Source of the DNA: Cloeon dipterum | Taxonomy: Eukaryota; Arthropoda; Insecta; Ephemeroptera; Baetidae | Assembly: GCF_949628265.1 (NCBI RefSeq) | Contig: NC_088788.1 | Span: forward strand, 31,544,335-31,608,334 | DNA: 64,000 bases | Direction: 5' to 3' | Shown here: positions 12,601 to 27,600 of the stretch, piece by piece | Numbering within the stretch: the first letter of the stretch is position 1 | How the letters are laid out: the number at the start of each line of letters is the position of its first letter | The notes under the pieces: model-generated | The model's database searches: none | What the model saw: only the letters and a program-made list of their open reading frames with translations | Told to the model about the DNA's origin: nothing | Translations under genes and position numbers: made by a program

Positions 12601-15600
12601 AATAGTAGCGAACCACATTCGCTTGAAACTAAAATAATATTAGTCCAAATATTTAAATTACCAGCGCTGAACTTCTTGATCTCATGCCTGTCTCTGCCAT
12701 TCAAATCAACACTACTGATGGTCAGTGCTTTGGGATCGGTCCAATAGAGCCGTCTAGCAGGGTAGTCGATAGTCAAACCAGTCGGCCACTGCACCATTTT
12801 GTCCACCAACACTCTTCTTTCAGAGCCATCCATTCTCGCGGTTTCAATTCTTGGCTTTTTCCCCCAGTCGGACCAGAACATCCAGCTGTGATAGAGCAAT
12901 TGGTTTCATTGACTCTAAAGAAGTCAAATAAGTAACTTACCCTGACTCTGGGTCCACCTTGATGTCGTGCGGCTCATCTAAACTAGAGTTGACCAACAAT
13001 ACGGTCAACTTGCCATCTAAGGTTGAAACCTTGATGACGTCGGCACCAGCATCAACGTAGTAGATTTTCATGTTCACCCAGTCAACCGTCAGACCGCGAG
13101 GGTCTTTTAGTCCAGAGATCTAATGTAGGAAATGCGTGAGAATTTCAATTCGCACTTTACTGAACAGCACTTACGATTGTTCTGGGTTCTTCTCTCTTCA
13201 CCCGATTCTTGACTGGGAGAGACAAACTCTGAATGACTTTTTTAACGTGGTCAGTCCAAAATAGATGAATCGACTCATGGCTGAAGAACAGAATATCCAC
13301 TGTCTCAATTTTATAGTTTGCCCCGGCTGTTCTTATGAATTCGCCTATTTCTGTTCCCTTGTATGGGTTGATCTTTTTCAGTTCAGAATCACTAGCAACC
13401 ATTAAATACGCTGGCTCGCCTGAGAAAATTAATGACCGTCAAGATAGAGCTAAAATTTCAGAGTGAATATTTACCTTCAGCGATGCAACCTTTGGACTTC
13501 TCCGAGCTCTGAGAGTATCCTGGAGCGCACTTGCAAGTGAAATGTTGACCTTTCTTCACGTTGCAAATTTGAGAGCAAGCTCCAAACACACACGGGCCAG
13601 TGTTACTGCAGTCTTCTTCGTCACTATTGTCTCCGCAATCGTCGAGGTTGTTGCACTTAGAAGATTCAACAATGCAAAGACCATTTCGGCATTGGAATTT
13701 ATGGGCTTCACAACCACCTTTTTGCATACCTTAAATGCAACATTAAATAATTAAACTTAATCATTTTGACTTCATGATTCACTTACACGCGTGTTCAGAT
13801 TCATCAGAATCGTCCCCACAATTATTGATTCCATCACAAACGTCTTCTTCCAATATGCAAATATGGTTTTTGCACCTGTGGTGAGAGGGAAGAATATTAC
13901 CAAATGGGTTAAAAATAGGATTTATTATGTATAAAAGATTATGCAAATACAAATATGCGATCCTTACCTGAATCTTCCTGGCTCACATGACCAATTTTCA
14001 CAACCTTCTTCATCAGAGTTGTCATCACAATCATTGTCACCATCACACCGCAACATTCTCTCAAGACATCTACCATTATCACAAGTGAACTGTGGACAGG
14101 TAGTATTTGAACAGTCCTTCTCATCTGATCCGTCCAGACAGTCAGGCTCTCCATCACACATCCAAGATCTGAGAATAACAAATAATACATTCAAGTTAGA
14201 TGGATGATTATAAAAACTTTACAGGTTTCCACCCTTAACAACAAAAATATAATTTTGGATATGATCAGTAAAAACGAGTTTTTTTGTAATCAGTTCACTT
14301 CTTTCGAAATGAGCGACCTCTGATAGCAAACAACTTAGTTAAATTAATTCACGCATGCTGGAAACGTGCAAACCAGCAGTAGCGAGGCGGACTGCTTTCG
14401 ACCAAATCCAAATGGAACTGCCATTGCGATGCAAGAGAATCAAATGTAGGCGAAAATCAGCCCGCGCTCGACCCCCAAACATCGCTTGGAGACTCAAATT
14501 GCAAGTGCTCAACAATGCGAGCTTGGTGAGAAGTTGACAGTCACCAAAAACCTTTTTGATCATTGATTTCGTCCATTTTCTCGCCCACAAATTATGTGTT
14601 ACACTTACTTTTGGATACAGATGGCCATAGTCTTGCACCTGAACTCCGTTTCATCACAAATGACTGAGCAGTTCTTCTCATCACTTAAGTCAAAACAGTT
14701 GTGTTCTCCGTTGCATTTGAGATCTCCTCGGATGCACCGACCATCATTACACCTGAACTCAGATTCGCTACAGTTTCTGGGATGGCAGTTTGCCTCATCT
14801 GAATTGTCTCCACAGTCATTTTCATAATCACACTTGTATCTACCAGGGATGCATCTGGAATTGGAATTTTAGACATATGATTCATCGAGACAGTGACAAA
14901 TGAACTCACTTGGTGTTATTGCACTTGAAGTAGGATGGAGCACAATGATGATATAGATCATCTTTGCATACTTCAGGCTCATCATCGCCCCCTTTGCAGT
15001 CCGCATCTCCGTCGCAATGCCACGCCTTAGGAATACAGCGACCTGATGCGCAGCGAAACTCTTGGTTGGAACAAGTTTGATCTGAGCATTTCAAGTGCTC
15101 ATCTGAATTGTCGCCGCAGTCATCTTCTTGATCACAAGCCCAAATAGTTGGTATGCATCTTCCATTGGCACAGAGGAACTTCAGGAAGGAAAGGAATTAC
15201 GAGACATAATTATAACAGCAGAATATTTTGAGAAAGTACCTGGTTTGGGGCACACGTTTTGAATTCGCAGCCTATTTCATCCTCCTTTCCAAGGCAGTCT
15301 GGAGTTTGGTCACATTTCTTACTCTCTGGTATGCACTTAGCAGTTTCATTTCCGTGCGCTGGACATTTGAAGAAGCTTGGTAGACAAGTGAACTACAAGA
15401 TTAAGAAAAATCAATTTTAAATCAGTGAAAGATATTGAGGAATAAAATTACGTTGTCGCATTCTGCCTCGTCCGTCCCATCGGCACAATCTTTCTTTCCA
15501 TTGCAAATCTCTGATGGGTGGTGACAGGTCTGTTGGTCACATTGGAACTGTCCAGGCAGGCATGTAAACTTGGGGCAGTCAGCAGGCTCGTCAGAACCGT

Positions 15601-18600
15601 CTGCGCAGTCAATCTGAGTGTCGCATTTCCACCAGAACGGAATGCACTTGTAGGCGTTGGGGCAGCGGAAGTGAGCCGACGTGCAGTTGGAGTTGCAGTC
15701 GTAGCCATTTTTATCCAGCACAAAATTATCTGGGCAACTGCACTGTGCCCCGCCACCAGGGTTCAGCAGGCACAGTGTGGAGCAGTTGAGTTTCTCGCAA
15801 GGGTTGACTTTGGCTGTTGACGCAAGGAGTATTGAATTGGAATGGCGAGTGCAATAAATAATTTACTTACGAGGCAGTTGCCTGTGCGGGTGGTAAGCTT
15901 TGATGACCATTGGCCTATGTATGGTGGTTGCAAGCGTCGCGCATTCATTGCCTCTGTACTTGTGGCACCGTTCCACAGATTTCAACTCCCAGTCTGTCCA
16001 GTAAATATAGTCCTCAAAAACAGTTATGCCGAACACATGGTGTAGCTTCAAATCTGGCGAGGTTGCTGAAATATTGAAATGGTTATGATCAAACTAAACT
16101 AACTGTAAGTAGCAAATTAGCATACCTCTGCCCATAACTATCCTTCTGTTGGATCCATCAAGGCTAGCGACTGCGATGTAATCCTTGTCTGCGTCTGCCC
16201 AAAATATTTCATTGGTGTCATAGGCAATCGTCAACGCGTTTGGCCAGCCCAGGTTATCCTTAATGATGATTCGCTGGCTGGTACCATCCATGCCAGCCCG
16301 GCCAATGTGTGGATCCTTGCCCCAATCGGTCCAGTACATGTAACCGTGGTGCGGGTCCACTGTAATCGCTCGCGGCTCTTCAAGCCCAGTGCTGATCAGC
16401 ACCTTTCGGAAACGCCCGTCCAACTTGGACACCTCGATGGTGTCTGAGGTTTTGTCACACCAGTAGAGATTTCTACCAACCCAATCAACAGCTAATCCAT
16501 CCGGGTTTTTAACGGTTCCAGTAGCGATGACCTATGAATAAAAGCCAAAGTTTTTGAAAGATTCTTTTAAAGGGTAAAACAGTGGGTGCATTACCTCTGG
16601 ATTAGACGTATCGTTGCATCTTTTCTTGATGACACTCTGGCGACTTGTGATTTCTGACCAATAAATACAATTTGAACTGTAGTCAAAATCAAGTGCGACT
16701 GCATTCGTCAGGTTGGTGGCGAGTAGGGTGACGTCTCCAGTTAAATCAACTTCCCGAATGTAGTATTTGTTGGTGAAAATAAGGCTTGGCTCCACAGCTA
16801 ATGAAAATAATATCCTCGTCAACATACTGACGCATAATGATCGCTCACAGTACAACTCACATGAATTAGCCTTGCATGAATGCTTGTTGGGTTTGAGGAT
16901 ATAGTCATCCGTACACGAGCAGGCATATGACCCCAGAGTGTTGCGGCACATTTGAGAGCAGGGGTATTGAGTTTCACATTCGTTAATATCGACGCAGAGT
17001 TGCTTGTCATTGGGATTAACTGTGTAGCCAGGTCGACACTTGCATTCATAGCCGATTTTCTTTTCGACACAAATATGAGCACAGATGCCGGGCTTCGCGC
17101 AATCTGCAATATCTGGGAAAAAATGTTGAGTTTTGATTCATATATGTTTACAAATTCCCTCTTACTGCATCCAGTTTCATCGCTGAAATCTCCGCAGTCA
17201 TTTTCGTTGTTGCAAACTAATTTATCGTGAAGACAGATGTTGTTGTTGCACAGAAACTCATCGTCTGAGCAGCCTCCTCTGGTGAAGTTTCCTGAAACCG
17301 GAATAAGCAGATTAGAAACAGCTTGAAAAGTTGTAAGTGGGGTAACTTACGACAGATTCCAGGAATCTCATCTGAGCCATCATAACAATCTTTGCGACCG
17401 TCGCACAAGTTTGATAGTGAAATGCACTGCTCATTGGCACAGCTGAATTCGTTGGACTCGCATTTTCCTGTGACCCCAGCGCAGCCATCGGGCTCGTCAG
17501 AATTGTCTCCACAATCGTTGTCACCATCACAAAAGTAGTGGTTACTAATGCAATGCCTGTTGAGACAGAGGAAATCAGACGAGCTGCATTCTGTTTCGCA
17601 ATTCTCTCGCAGCTCATCATCCTTGTCTGGACAGTCTGGGTTCCCATCGCACAAATATTTGCGATAAATGCACTTGCCGCTCTTGCACTCAAAATTCCCA
17701 GTGGGGCATGCACCCACAGGATCTGGGAAAAAATATTGTAAAGATTTTTACAACCAAGATGCAATATACATACTGCATTCTTCTTCATCAGATCTATCAA
17801 TGCAGTCTGGATTTCCGTTGCAGTACAGCCCATGCGGAATACACTCCCCATTCTTGCATGTCCAGGAGTCGGGGCCACAAGATCTCTTTGCTGTAAATTA
17901 ATTTGCTTTTTAAGAAATGAACTCTATATGTAATTAAGGATTGCACTTACCACAGTCTCTCTCATCAGAACTTGGTGTGAATTCCTCATTGCAGTCATTT
18001 TCACCATCACAAACCCAACTTTGGTCAATGCAAATCCCACTATCACAACGGAATTGACCGTTACCACAAGGACTTGGAGCTATTTCATGAATAATTGTTG
18101 TGTATCATTATTACACAGCGGAAGCTATATATAAATTACCAGTCGTTGTTGGGCAGTTTTCCTCATCGCTGTTGTCCCAGCAATCATTTTCTCCATCACA
18201 AATCCACTTGGGATGTATGCAGGCTGTGGTGAAATTACAATTGATGAGGGTAGCTTCACTCAAGCCTTTGTTGAACGAATCATACTGCTTTCTCTTGTTT
18301 GAGCAATCAACAGGCTCTAGTTTTGGGAGATTAAATATCAATCTCACAAAAATCATGGCTATCTCTTAACTCACTGCAATTCATTTCATCGCTAGCATCA
18401 GGGCAGTCAGAATCTCCGTCACAAACAAGAATCTTCCTGATGCACGTTCCATTTTTGCAACGGAAATTATCATCAGGGCAAGCAGTGCAAGTCAACTCAT
18501 CAGAGTTATCACCGCAATCGTTTACTTCATCGCACACAGACGTTGAATTAATACAACGAAGGTTGTTGCACTTAAAGTAGTTTGCGGGGCATTTTCTTGT

Positions 18601-21600
18601 CGCTGAAACGGTAGAGTATTGAAATCAAAAATTCATTATGCATATATTATAAATCTTACTGCAGTAGATTTGTTCTTCGTCTGATTGGTCAGTGCAATGT
18701 GGGAAGGTATCGCAGGTGAGTGTGAACGGTATGCACCCACCATTGCCGCATTGGAACTGACTAGCCTCGCAAGTGTTCTTCATTGGCACGCAAGTCTTGC
18801 CATCTTCCAAGAGTTTTCGGCCGTTTCGGCAAACACAGGCTACTACTCCGTTCTTTATTGTGCAAATATCCAGACAGCCACCGTTCATTATTCTGCACGG
18901 ACTAGACGAGGCAGTACCTAAAATTTTTTTAATCCATTTATGTAGAGTAAATTGTTACGTTCTTCCAGATTAAAATTAATAATTATGGCTGTCACAATAA
19001 TAGCAGTCGTTGCAAATTAGCTATTAGACTGGTGTTATGATTAATATTAGATTATTATAATATATTGCTACGACAATATTGTGGGGAGTAAATTGGAGGT
19101 AATCTTTGCTTACAATCGTCCGCATCTTCAGCAACTGCAATGATACCCATGGGACGAGGAACATCTTTGCGTAGGACGACGGTGCCTTCCCCAGTGTACT
19201 TGTTGGCTCTCATTACAGCATGAGTGACCCAGTCCGTCCAAAACACAAAGTCCCCATACACGGTGATATCAAAAGGATGTTGAAGATTAGTTTTTGACAA
19301 AATCTAAGAGGGGAAAATTACTTCTACATACAAAAATGTATGATAACATTACGATTCTGTTTCTGCCATCATATTCGCACCGCTCTATTTTGTCCAATCG
19401 TGCGTCTGCCCAATATATTTTGATTTCTTTGTGGTCCAGTGTAATGGCGTTTGGCATTTTAATGTCTGTAGTGATGATTGATTCGACTCCAGTGGAACGG
19501 AAATATGACCTCTGAATTGCAGGTTTAGAACTGTCCCAATTGGTCCAATAAACCCTCCTGGAAAAATATATTTAGTCAAAATTTCCATCACAAAACTTTT
19601 TAAGCTACTTACTCGCTACATGAGTCCAAAGCGATGCCTCTAGGCTTCCCAGTAGATCCAAGTTGAAGCAAGACATCTGGTTCGGAAGTGTTGGAGTTTA
19701 GTGAATAGCTATTAATTGTGGCATCATTGGTGCATGTCCAGAAGATTTTGTGGGTGAATTTTTCATAAGCTAAACCCTCTACTGAACCAAGCTCTAGGAG
19801 TTTAAATATATAAGTAAGACAAGTAAATTTAATCCTGATAACTATCTTACTGTCTAAAATGACTTTGTGTGAAGTTCCGTTGAAATATACACTGTTAATG
19901 CTGCCTTTTTGAATATCTGAATAATATATTGTTTGGCGCTTGTAATCGAAAGCAAGACCAATGGTATTGCCCATGAATTCCGTAGATTTTATGCTTTGGA
20001 AAGGAGCATTTCGATTAAATTCATCAAACATGTGGATGCTATCAATTTTAGTGACGCGTGAGTACATCAGGAAACTGTCATAATCTGAAATATTCAAGTT
20101 TTTAATTTTATAAAGCTGTGCAGGAAAAATTACAATAATTGATATCACCTTCACATGTCTTTCCATCCTTGGCGGTAGTTTTTCCATGTGCACAAGCACA
20201 AACTGGGTGAGTGCCATTGAACAGGCACAATTCTTGACAGCCTCCGTTGTTGTTAGAGCATCCATTTGTACCTGACTGCTGTTCCTTAGAGAAAATTTGG
20301 ATATCTTTGAGTGACTCTCCAAGCCCATGCTGCAGCAATAGAAAATCGGAGGGCGATTGCAACGGCGCCTGCTTGATGCTGCCATGGCCTTCAGTGCTGT
20401 TTAAATAGCAAATTAGATTTAAAATTCATGGATATAGAAAATGTATTACATGTCAATCCAGAAAATGTGATCTTTGAAAATTGCGACAGCAACAGGATTT
20501 ATCGATTCAGCAGCATCAAGAATTTGTTTTCGTTCTGTGCCATCATAATTTACGCTCTCGATATTTTTAGTGCTTGTGTTGCACCAGTACAACTTTTTAG
20601 TCTGCAAAAATGCACGTAAGAAAAGGAATTTCAACTTGAGATAGTTATAATGCCTTATAATCAAGGGCGAGGTCATTGACTTGTCGAACGTCTTCTGTCA
20701 ATAAGATCTTTCTGTTTGATCCGTCTAGTCGCGCACTTTCAATTCGGGGATTTTTTCCTCGATCCACCCAAAAAAGCAGGCCAGCAACTGGATCGACGAC
20801 AATAATCACGGGTTTTTCCATATCCCCGTTGATGACCACATATCGAAATGAACCATCCAAACGGGAAACCTCAATTACACTGAACTTTGGATCAGTCCAA
20901 TAGACATTTCCTACAATAAAAGGAATTGATATACAAGTGTTAGTTAGTTAATTATTTAGCACATATCAATAAATATGTGACTTTTAAGTTCAAACTTGCA
21001 AAGCAATCTACAAAAACTAATAATGAAATCATATTACCTGCAATCCAGTCAACAGCCAAACCTAAAGAAACAAACAGAATAATGTTGCAGTAAATTCTCT
21101 AGTTTATGCAAAGGTGAACTACACATAAATACTATTTCAAATGCGTGCAGTAAAGCATAATGTAAAAAAGCAGTAGAAACTAACCAGAAATCCAGTCAAT
21201 TGCAATATTTTCCACAGAATCATGGTGCTCCACAATTGTGCGTCGGTTTGTACCATCGCGCTTGATACTTGTGACACTACCTTGTTCAGAATCAACCCAG
21301 AACAACAAGTCCATTTCTAAAACAAGAAAATTGTTCCTGACAAAATGCCACTAAAAACAAGATAAGAAACAAACCAGCATGGAAATCAATGCTGGTTGCC
21401 ATCGAAACTCTGGAAATTGGCGATAGCACATCAGTCATGTTCTCATCGCCAAGTGGAAGCCCTTTGATTTCCCAGTTTATCGAGTACATCAAGAACTCAT
21501 CAACGCCTATGCATTTTGTGTGGTCCATTGGGTCAGTTCTATATCCAACAGCGCAACGACACACTCTTTGCGTCGCAGAAATGGGTAGACACAAGTGTGA

Positions 21601-24600
21601 GCAATTGCCTTTGTTGACTGAGCACAGGTTGTCTCCAGTTTGGATTGATGGGTCATAAATTTTCAAGGAAAGGATGTCCACTAAAACAAAAATAATTTTT
21701 TTAATTACAAGCTCTCCATTGACAATTTTCAAGCGTACCTGTATTATTTCTCAAAATCCTGTCATTTTTCCCAGTGGTTTTGTCAGCTACATGAATGGCC
21801 GAATCCAGAGCGTTTGAGTAATAAATGGAGCCTTGGTAAATCACAAGAGATGTCGGCTGAATTCGGTCATCAAGAGGGACTGTCTTCAATTCAGGATGCA
21901 ATAACTCGTAGTACATAATTGCAGATTTTTCAACGTCAGTCCAATAAAGACGCATATCATCCAGATCCACGAATAGACCTATCCAGGAAAGAGAAGAGCA
22001 TTCAGTCTCACGAAAAAATTGTTGGTAATTTTTTTTTACTTTGTGGCACACGCTTTGCATGGGTCTGATTATAAGATGTGATGGTTTTTCTCAAACTGCC
22101 ATCCATTTTTGCAGTTTCAATAGAGAATGAGTTGTCACGAACATCACTCCAGAAGAGATCTCCTCGGAGAGGGTCCAGCGCCAGAGACTTGACATCAGTC
22201 AAATCGTTCACCACAATTTTGGTGAAAAATTCACCCTCCAGATTGCAAGCAATGATTCGGTTCTGAGAGTTTCCTGTAGAGGCGATGAACATGTTTCCGG
22301 ATATCCAATCAATCGCCAGACCCCCAGGGCTTTCAATGGCTAATAATACCAAATTAATTTTAAGACAAAGTTTTTAAGGGTTATAACTTTACCTGTGTCT
22401 AGTACAATGTCGATGTTGCTGCCAGAAAGATTTGTCCTCTTAATCTCATTGACCTGTGTGTCTGCCCAGTAGATTTGTCGATTCTTCGCATAAAAGTCTA
22501 TTTGTGATGGAGTCAAAACTTGTGGGAGACTTATTGTCGGTATTGTGTGGTAGTAGGGCAAGCTGAGGTCAACTCCTCGGATTTCATTTGCTCGCGAAAA
22601 AAGCAAGACAGTCTCATTGACTGAAATTTGTGGCAGATATTATTGACTTCTTCTCGACAGGTGATCCAGATTATAACATACCTTTACAAGTTTTTTGATC
22701 ATCATCCAGTTTCATCACGTGAGGGCAAGCGCATTTGAATGTTTGGTTGAAACTGATCAGACACAAATGCGAACACCCACCATTATTGTCGCCACACGGA
22801 TTTTTTGCTTAAAATATGTGTATAATTAATCATCCCTGTCAAAAATCTTTTCAAAAATCAATAGAAAGGCTACACTAAAAGGCACATCTAAATGCTCAAA
22901 ACAATAAATCACACAATAAATGAATTCTTACCTTTAGGTTGACGGCTCGGATGTAAGATTTGAATATCGAAAGGCTGAGTTAAGGTCCTTTGGATGACAC
23001 TTATATCAGAACCATTCCATTTTGAAGCTCTGATGACTGAGTTTGTCCTCCAGTCAGTCCAATACACATAATTTTCAAACAAGGCAATAGCAAAGGGATG
23101 AGTTTGAGTCTCATGCCCTCGCATCACCTCTCGATAGTCGCCTCCATCATAGTTAGAAGTGTGAATCGAATCGGATCTGTAAGATGATTACAAGGTTATG
23201 CCAAATTAATAAAGTACTTTTAAGCTTTACTTTGCATCGATCCAGTAGATTCTTTGGAGAACGTAATCAAGAGTAAGTCCATTGGGCCAGCCTCCGTTTG
23301 TAACTTTGTCGACTCTAACAATTAACTGTCTTCCCTCTCCACTCATGCTGCACCTTTCGATTCTTGGACCATTTGTGTCCCAGTCTGTCCAGAATAAATA
23401 TCTGCACAAGCCATTAATGAGATAAAATAGGAGAAAAATAACAAAAATTACCCAAATCTGGGGTCCAGAGCGATTGCTCGAGGCGATTCCATGTCCCCAG
23501 CGATTAACGTTCTTCGGAAACTGCTGTTCAGCTTAGCAACTTCAATCTGGTCCAAGTTGCTCTCGACCCAGTACAAATTATGTCCAATCCAGTCAACAGC
23601 CAAGCCCTCAGCAGTGGAGAGTCCAGTTTTCACAACAGCTTTAATATTGATCAAAGCTACAAGCAAAGTAAAAGTGAATATTTCGAATCTGGCATTAAAA
23701 ATAAAATTTGGCTTACATCCTCCAGCCAGAACACCTTGATAAATCTTGTCATCAATCACATCAGTCCAGAATATTGTGTCTCCCTCATCAGAGTGGAAGA
23801 AATCCAAGGCAATCGTGTTCTTCAAAGACGAAACCAAAGGTCTCATCTGCAAATTATGCAAGTCTACTCCACGAATTTCATGCCTGTTGCTGAATATGAC
23901 GTAAGGGACGGCTGGATCTGCAATATTTTTAAGTTTTAGTGGCCGTGATTTACTTTTAGCACCTAATTTAGCAGAACATTGCACCCAGTGCTCAAAGAGG
24001 CACTAAAATCTTGAAAGATCCTTTATTAGAGCAAGCATACCTTTGCTTTCACAACTGAATCTGTCAGCTTGCAGTTTGTAACCATCTATGCAGGCGCATT
24101 TGTGCCTTTTCCCAATATTCAAGCATTGTTGTGAGCATGTGCCCCACACATCACAAGGGTGGTTTTTCAAACAGGTCAAGCTGTCAGTTTGCAGGTTCAA
24201 ATTGTCCGGGCAGTAGCAGATTGAGCCTTCGGGTGTGTTCTGGCACATGTGACTACAGCCACGATTGTGCCGGCACTGATCTTCGTCTACAATTTAAAAG
24301 ATAATAAATACTCTTTTAATTAATTTATAAGTAGCAACAAACTTACCACATCTAAGTCCCTCGTCTGAGCCGTCCACGCAGTCTTTAACATTGTTACAAA
24401 GCTGACCCACTTCTATGCACTTGGTGCCATTGTCACAAAGACGTGAGGGAAATTCACAGGGGCTTATCTTCGGAGGGGACAATGCAGATGTGCAATTTTT
24501 ACCACTGCAGATTGTTTTCTCACCTAATGCAATAAATAAATATAGTAATTCTTGCATTTTTAACCAAATAAGTTAATAAGCCCTTTTGAAGCTTTCAAGC

Positions 24601-27600
24601 ATACTGAGCAGAAAATGGGCCAGTGAGATCAAAGACCTTGTAGAGTTCAAAAATAAGATTAAATTTAAAATGATGAATAAACTCCAATAATAAAATTTGA
24701 ATACTAACTTCTAGGTTAGTGTTATTTTCTGGAAAAAAATGTGTTCAACTCACATCCAACTTCATCAGATCCATCAAGGCAATCTGCCTGGCCATCACAA
24801 ACAAAACGGCGGTTGATACATTCAGACATATCCTTGCAAAGGAATCCATGTCTTTCGCAATATTTTCGGCTAATGTTATATTCCAACTCATGGTGGTGGT
24901 ACACCACGCCAGTTACATATGCGCAATCATGCTCATCAGATCCATCAGCACAATCTGCCTTTAAATCGCACAGCAAGTATTTTGGCAAGCAAACGTACTT
25001 GTCGCATGTGAACTAGAAAATAAGTTGGTAAGAGAGATATCTGCCATTCAATAGAGCGTAATTGCTTACAGAGGTGTTTAAATCGCACTCGACTTTTTGG
25101 CAATCTGTTTCATCGCTATGGTCAGCGCAGTCTATGTATCCATCGCACACTAAAGCTGCTGCTATGCAGTGAGAGTTGTTGCACCGAAATTCAAAAGCAC
25201 CGCACTCCTTGTTTGGATTACCTAAATTAAATTAATTAGACATACATGTCAGCACAAAATATTGTTTTCTCACAATTAACTTCATCAGAACCGTCTTCGC
25301 AATCTTTTTCACCATCGCACAGCCAACTTGGGTGGATCTGTCGTCCATCACATTTTGTCTGATCAGTGAACGAATTGTTCTCACAATGAACTTCATCCTC
25401 TCCATCTATACAATCCAAATTGCCATCACACACTCTCTGCTTTTCAATGCAGTAATGCTGACTGCAGGAAAACTGATCGGGTCCACAGGTCACATTGTCT
25501 GCAAATGATTCAAATTAAAAATGCGCTATTCATGCGATCGTTGTTCAACTTACAGCAAGCACCACCAGGCTCAATATTTTCATCGGAGCCATCCTTGCAG
25601 TCATCGTCACCATCACATAAATAGTGCTTTTCAATGCAATTGAGGTTTTTCGCACACTGGAATTCGGTTTGATTACACCTTATGAAGGGTACAAAAGAAG
25701 TGTTGACATCGCAAGTAAACACAGTGTTTGACGTATTTAATTTAAATCCATCTTTGCAAGCACAAACAGGCCCTTCTGGTGAAGATAGGCAGAGTTCAGG
25801 GCATTGGTTAGTGGAGCTGTTGGAACAATCGTTGATACCTATAAACATCAGAGTTAAAAAAAAGATTTACAAAGTTGCGAAAAAGACTGACCAACTTGCG
25901 AAGAGTTGTCAAAAACGACAACATAATATACAGGTGGGTTCAATACTGCCAATATTTCAAGCGTTTTGTTTTCCAAGAAGTATTTGACAACAGACCCATT
26001 CTGCTTTTCCGTCCAAAAGAGCATATTCTTATAGTAGGCCAAGCCATAAGGGTTATACAATCGACTTCCTTCCAATATTGTCTGCAGAAAAATGTCAGTT
26101 ATTTAGCCTGTTAGGTTCAATTTATAGTGCAATTGCCTCTTGTTGAGATCCATCCAAGTTGATTCTCTCAATCTGGTTAGTGCTAACATCACACCAGTAG
26201 AGTTTTTTGCTGACATAATCAATGCTCAGACCACTCGGCCACTTCAGATCTTTGCTGACAAAGATCTGGCGTTGGGAGCCATCCATTGCTGCTCGTTCAA
26301 TTCTACCACCTAGCGAGGTGGACCCTTCAGCCCAGTCTGCCCAGTACATAAACCTGGCATATTTATTGACAACTTTATATTATGTCAAGCAAATGCAAGA
26401 AGCCTTACCCTTTCAATGGGTCTAAAACAATATCCCGAGGATGATGAAAGTTCTCATGCAACAGAGTCTTAGAGATTTTCGGGTTGTCAAGCTTGGCCAC
26501 CTTTATAAGCAAGAGAATGTCATCAGTCCAATAGATGTTCCTCGCCATCCAGTCAATGGCGATGCCTTCGCAGTTGTTAACTCCAGAATCAATCACAGTT
26601 TCACGCTGGGATCCGTCTAATTTTCTCCTTTCTATGCTGAATCTGAGGCCAAGGAGAGATTAATAAAGAACTAAAAACGCCTATAGATCTTACTTGGGTG
26701 GGTCAGAGAAGTAAATGAACCCTGTCCGTTTGTCAAAGTCGATGGCAGTGGGTCTACTAACGCTGCTGATTGGGATCATGGCTTGCTCCGATACCTTGCG
26801 GTTCATCGAGATTCCCTTGATAGCCGGCGGTCTTCCCTTGGAAATTATGAGGAATTCAGTCTGTTTTGAAGCTGTAATCCAATTAGAAATGGAGAATTTC
26901 TTTACCAGTGCAAAGCAAATTAAGCCTACCAATACACTTTCCATCATGGGTGAGTTTGAAACCTTCCTGACACATGCATCGGGCAAAGGGCTTTGACTGA
27001 TTGAATGCGGTGACGCAAATTTGCTGACAATTTCCATTTTTGTACTTGCATGGATGGTTAACTAAAAGCGGTCAGAATTAATTGAAGTGATTTCAATTTA
27101 AAATGGTTCAATTACCATCCGGTTGCCTTTGTCTATGATAGACGAGGATTCGGTTCACATCTTTATATGACTCAATTTGCTTGGGTTCCATATTGCTAAA
27201 TCGATCAATTTCATAGATTTTCTTCGACTTTAGGAGAGACACGTAAACTTTGTTTTCAAATACTGTTATTCCATGAATATGATCCAGCTAAAATTAAAAA
27301 AAAAATCAAACGATTTTCTCTTTATTATAACCATTGGTACAAACCACACTGCCTTTCTTCAGAGTTTTGCGGTTGCCACCATCATAATCAACACGTTCAA
27401 CGTGCGACTGAAACGAATCAACCCAATAAACATGCTTATTGGGAAAATCGACAGTAACTCCATTCGGATAAGTGATCTAAACAAACATAGCGAAATATAA
27501 GATGCTTCAATTTGAATATATAAATAACGGCGTCAAACATACTTTGTGGTCAACAATAAGCTCTCTTTCAGAGCCATCCAGATTTGACCTCTCTAAACCA

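Noticed and set aside
14339-14638. 99-codon minus-strand frame in an LRP1 intron
   Set aside because: It overlaps the dispersed repeat and has no LDLa cysteine pattern; splice borders exclude most of it from LRP1.
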